Shown one piece after another: positions 44,155 to 45,330 of a stretch of DNA of 45,330 nucleotides. Made by a program: the position numbers and the translations under genes. Below the pieces are notes generated by a model. It saw only the letters and a program-made list of their open reading frames with translations, was not told the DNA's origin and ran no database searches. The DNA is from Streptococcus suis YS56 (GTDB taxonomy: Bacteria; Bacillota; Bacilli; Lactobacillales; Streptococcaceae): assembly GCF_000440115.1 (NCBI RefSeq), contig NZ_ALMY01000057.1, positions 1 through 45,330 of the forward strand, read 5' to 3'. Each line of letters begins with the position of its first letter. Within the stretch, counting starts at the first letter, position 1.

Positions 44155-44561
44155 GAAAAAGCCCCCACATACTGAAAAACAGTACGCGAGGGCGTCAATG
44201 ACACGGTGCCACCTCACTTATGGGAATTGTCTAGAATCCTCCCATATCTCATCTCCTCTAACAAGGAGTTGCACTGTAAGGTGTGCGGACCGAACTATCA
44301 TTGTTTTAAGTTCATTTGCGTGATTGATTTGGCTGATTACTTCGTTAGCTCTCCTTGCTATACCGCCAGTATAAGCTGCGTTGAACTACCTCGTACTCAG
44401 CCAAAACAGTCTACGCAAAGTATATTACACCAAACAATCGTTGTGCATCTAAGTCTGGAAACAGACAATTCTGCACATCAGCCCATTTCATAAAACTCCG
44501 CCACCCATTCTCAGCACCATGGGCTCCCTGAAGACTTCTGCTTTACTACTTCTTCTGATTA
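44155..44561 (-). ncRNA. T-box riboswitch leader, tryptophan specific
   Basis: The minus-strand leader runs from the predicted start near 44561 to a terminator at 44155-44193. Stem I features are the GGGAGCC and GCTGAGAATGG stretches (about 44501-44527) and a GAAATGGG specifier loop with TGG at 44483-44485, the tryptophan codon. The T-box AGGTGGCACCGTG is at 44202-44214. The base after TGG is C, which matches the G discriminator of bacterial tRNA-Trp. The terminator pairs 44180-44193 with 44161-44174, followed by five Ts. At about 400 nt it is longer than a usual T-box. Uncharged tRNA-Trp should switch on the importer. About 170 nt of plain leader follows before the first gene. Confidence 0.9.
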
Positions 44562-44567
44562 CAGACG

Positions 44568-44596
44568 ATTATACGGCATCCATCAGTCTTTGTCAA
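44568..44596 (-). promoter_or_regulatory. consensus promoter of the T-box leader
   Basis: A perfect TTGACA, a 17-bp spacer and a perfect TATAAT on the minus strand, the strongest promoter in the window. This fits control by premature termination rather than by initiation. Confidence 0.9.
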
Positions 44597-44682
44597 TACT
44601 TTTGATTAAATTTTTACCAATTGACAAGAGAAATGATACACCCAATTTAGCTTGATATGTTGCAAATCTTACTAAATTACTA

Positions 44683-45330
44683 CTATTTTTCTTTGCGACG
44701 ACGTGACGCCACTGCAACTGTACACAACAAAGCTAAACCTACCAATGCAAGTGCAGATGTGCTTTCACCTGTTTCTGGCAAGATTGCGCTTGTCTTAGGT
44801 GTTACTTTTGTTGTCTCAGTCACCGGTGTTGTTGGCTCCTCATTTTCTTGCTTATAAACGTAAGTTACATGAGTTTCACCTTCAACTACTTTACCTTTTG
44901 CATTATTTGGAATACGAGATTCTACAAGAATGTAACGTTTTCCATTGAATACAATCACTTTTGGACGATTGTCTGAAGTTTCGTAGTCTCCGCCCACTGT
45001 ACCGTTCTCAGTATCAACTACTGGTGTCTTGATAACATTACCATTTTCATCAACATAATGAACAATTACTTTACCTTGTTTTTCAACAACTGGTGGAACA
45101 ACTGGTGTATCAACAACTTCTTTATACTCATAAGTGATAGTTTGCTCGCCTTCTTTTACAACGCCGTTTTCTGGGACATCACCTTCGTTAGTACGTGTAC
45201 GAACAAGCTCGTAAGTCTTACCATCTTTTGTGATAGTAGCTGGTGGAGTGTCACCATATGGCTCATCTACTGGTGTATCAGTTGGTTTGACTGTCTTATC
45301 GTCTGCGATTTCAGTCTCTGTACCTTCGAT
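44683..45330 (-). CDS. LPXTG-anchored surface protein, C-terminal part
   Basis: The last 215 codons of a cell-wall protein whose start lies beyond the window. Two MucBP-like or similar beta-repeat units are visible, one with VHYVDENGNVIKTP (start near 45071) and one with DGKTYELVRTRTNEG. Each ends in an aromatic strand of the TITYEYK or HVTYVYK type. A Thr/Pro/Glu-rich spacer follows, then LPETG, a hydrophobic stretch (ALALVGLALLCTVAVA) and RRRKEK, so sortase A should attach it to peptidoglycan. No terminator is obvious in the 80 bp before the T-box promoter. It is probably an adhesin; the ligand is unknown. Confidence 0.92.
   Translation of the reverse strand: MEGTETEIADDKTVKPTDTPVDEPYGDTPPATITKDGKTYELVRTRTNEGDVPENGVVKEGEQTITYEYKEVVDTPVVPPVVEKQGKVIVHYVDENGNVIKTPVVDTENGTVGGDYETSDNRPKVIVFNGKRYILVESRIPNNAKGKVVEGETHVTYVYKQENEEPTTPVTETTKVTPKTSAILPETGESTSALALVGLALLCTVAVASRRRKEK

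Noticed and set aside
44206..44493. Plus-strand open frame of 95 codons across the T-box
   Set aside because: It is antisense to a clear structured leader RNA and has no ribosome binding site.

Overview
The window looks like a low-GC Streptococcus chromosome, most probably Streptococcus suis or a close relative. The grounds are a conserved streptococcal gene set (murT-gatD, cdaA-cdaR-glmM, pepV, sstT, rnjB with an EstA-type esterase, and a T-box controlled trpXYZ-type importer), abundant extended -10 promoters (TGnTATAAT) and strong AAAGGAG ribosome binding sites. The species call is an inference, because no rRNA or other diagnostic gene is present. No tRNA, rRNA, CRISPR array, prophage or complete insertion sequence was seen.

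Layout. 1-4.2 kb (minus strand): nucleoside and pentose salvage genes rpiA, deoB, an ArsC-like gene, punA and deoD. 4.3-11.2 kb (minus): an AT-rich accessory operon read mod, res, a PHP-domain/SMC-like ATPase, then a 97-residue unknown protein. It is a type III restriction-modification system joined to a second probable defence module. 11.4-14.2 kb (plus): mnmE and an anchored unknown protein. 14.2-18.7 kb (minus): a small unknown gene, a flotillin, LemA, a TPM-domain protein, a UDG-family protein and a GNAT acetyltransferase. 18.7-21 kb: pepV between two hairpin-rich intergenic repeat regions, the first a 650-bp fold-back with inverted ends of about 70 bp. 21-26 kb (minus): sstT, a secreted V8-like serine protease, a methyltransferase and an ABC-F protein. 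26.2-31.4 kb: the cdaA-cdaR-glmM operon (c-di-AMP and amino-sugar synthesis) diverging from murT-gatD (lipid II amidation). 31.4-38.6 kb (minus): rlmA, an XRE regulator broken by an amber codon, a second ABC-F gene, a small membrane protein, an anchored matrixin-like metalloprotease, an esterase and RNase J2. 38.9-41.3 kb: a divergent HaeIII-like restriction-modification pair. 41.3-44.6 kb (minus): a tryptophan ABC importer under a T-box with a TGG specifier. 44.7-45.3 kb: the C-terminal end of an LPXTG surface protein that runs off the window.

The most interesting parts are the four-gene defence operon (PHP-ATPase plus an undescribed small partner downstream of a type III system whose Mod carries DVPY in place of DPPY), the fold-back and modular hairpin repeats with compensatory base changes, two genes predicted to make leaderless mRNAs (murT and the second ABC-F gene), and the unusually long tryptophan T-box leader. 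Where several start codons were possible, the one with a properly spaced ribosome binding site was chosen.
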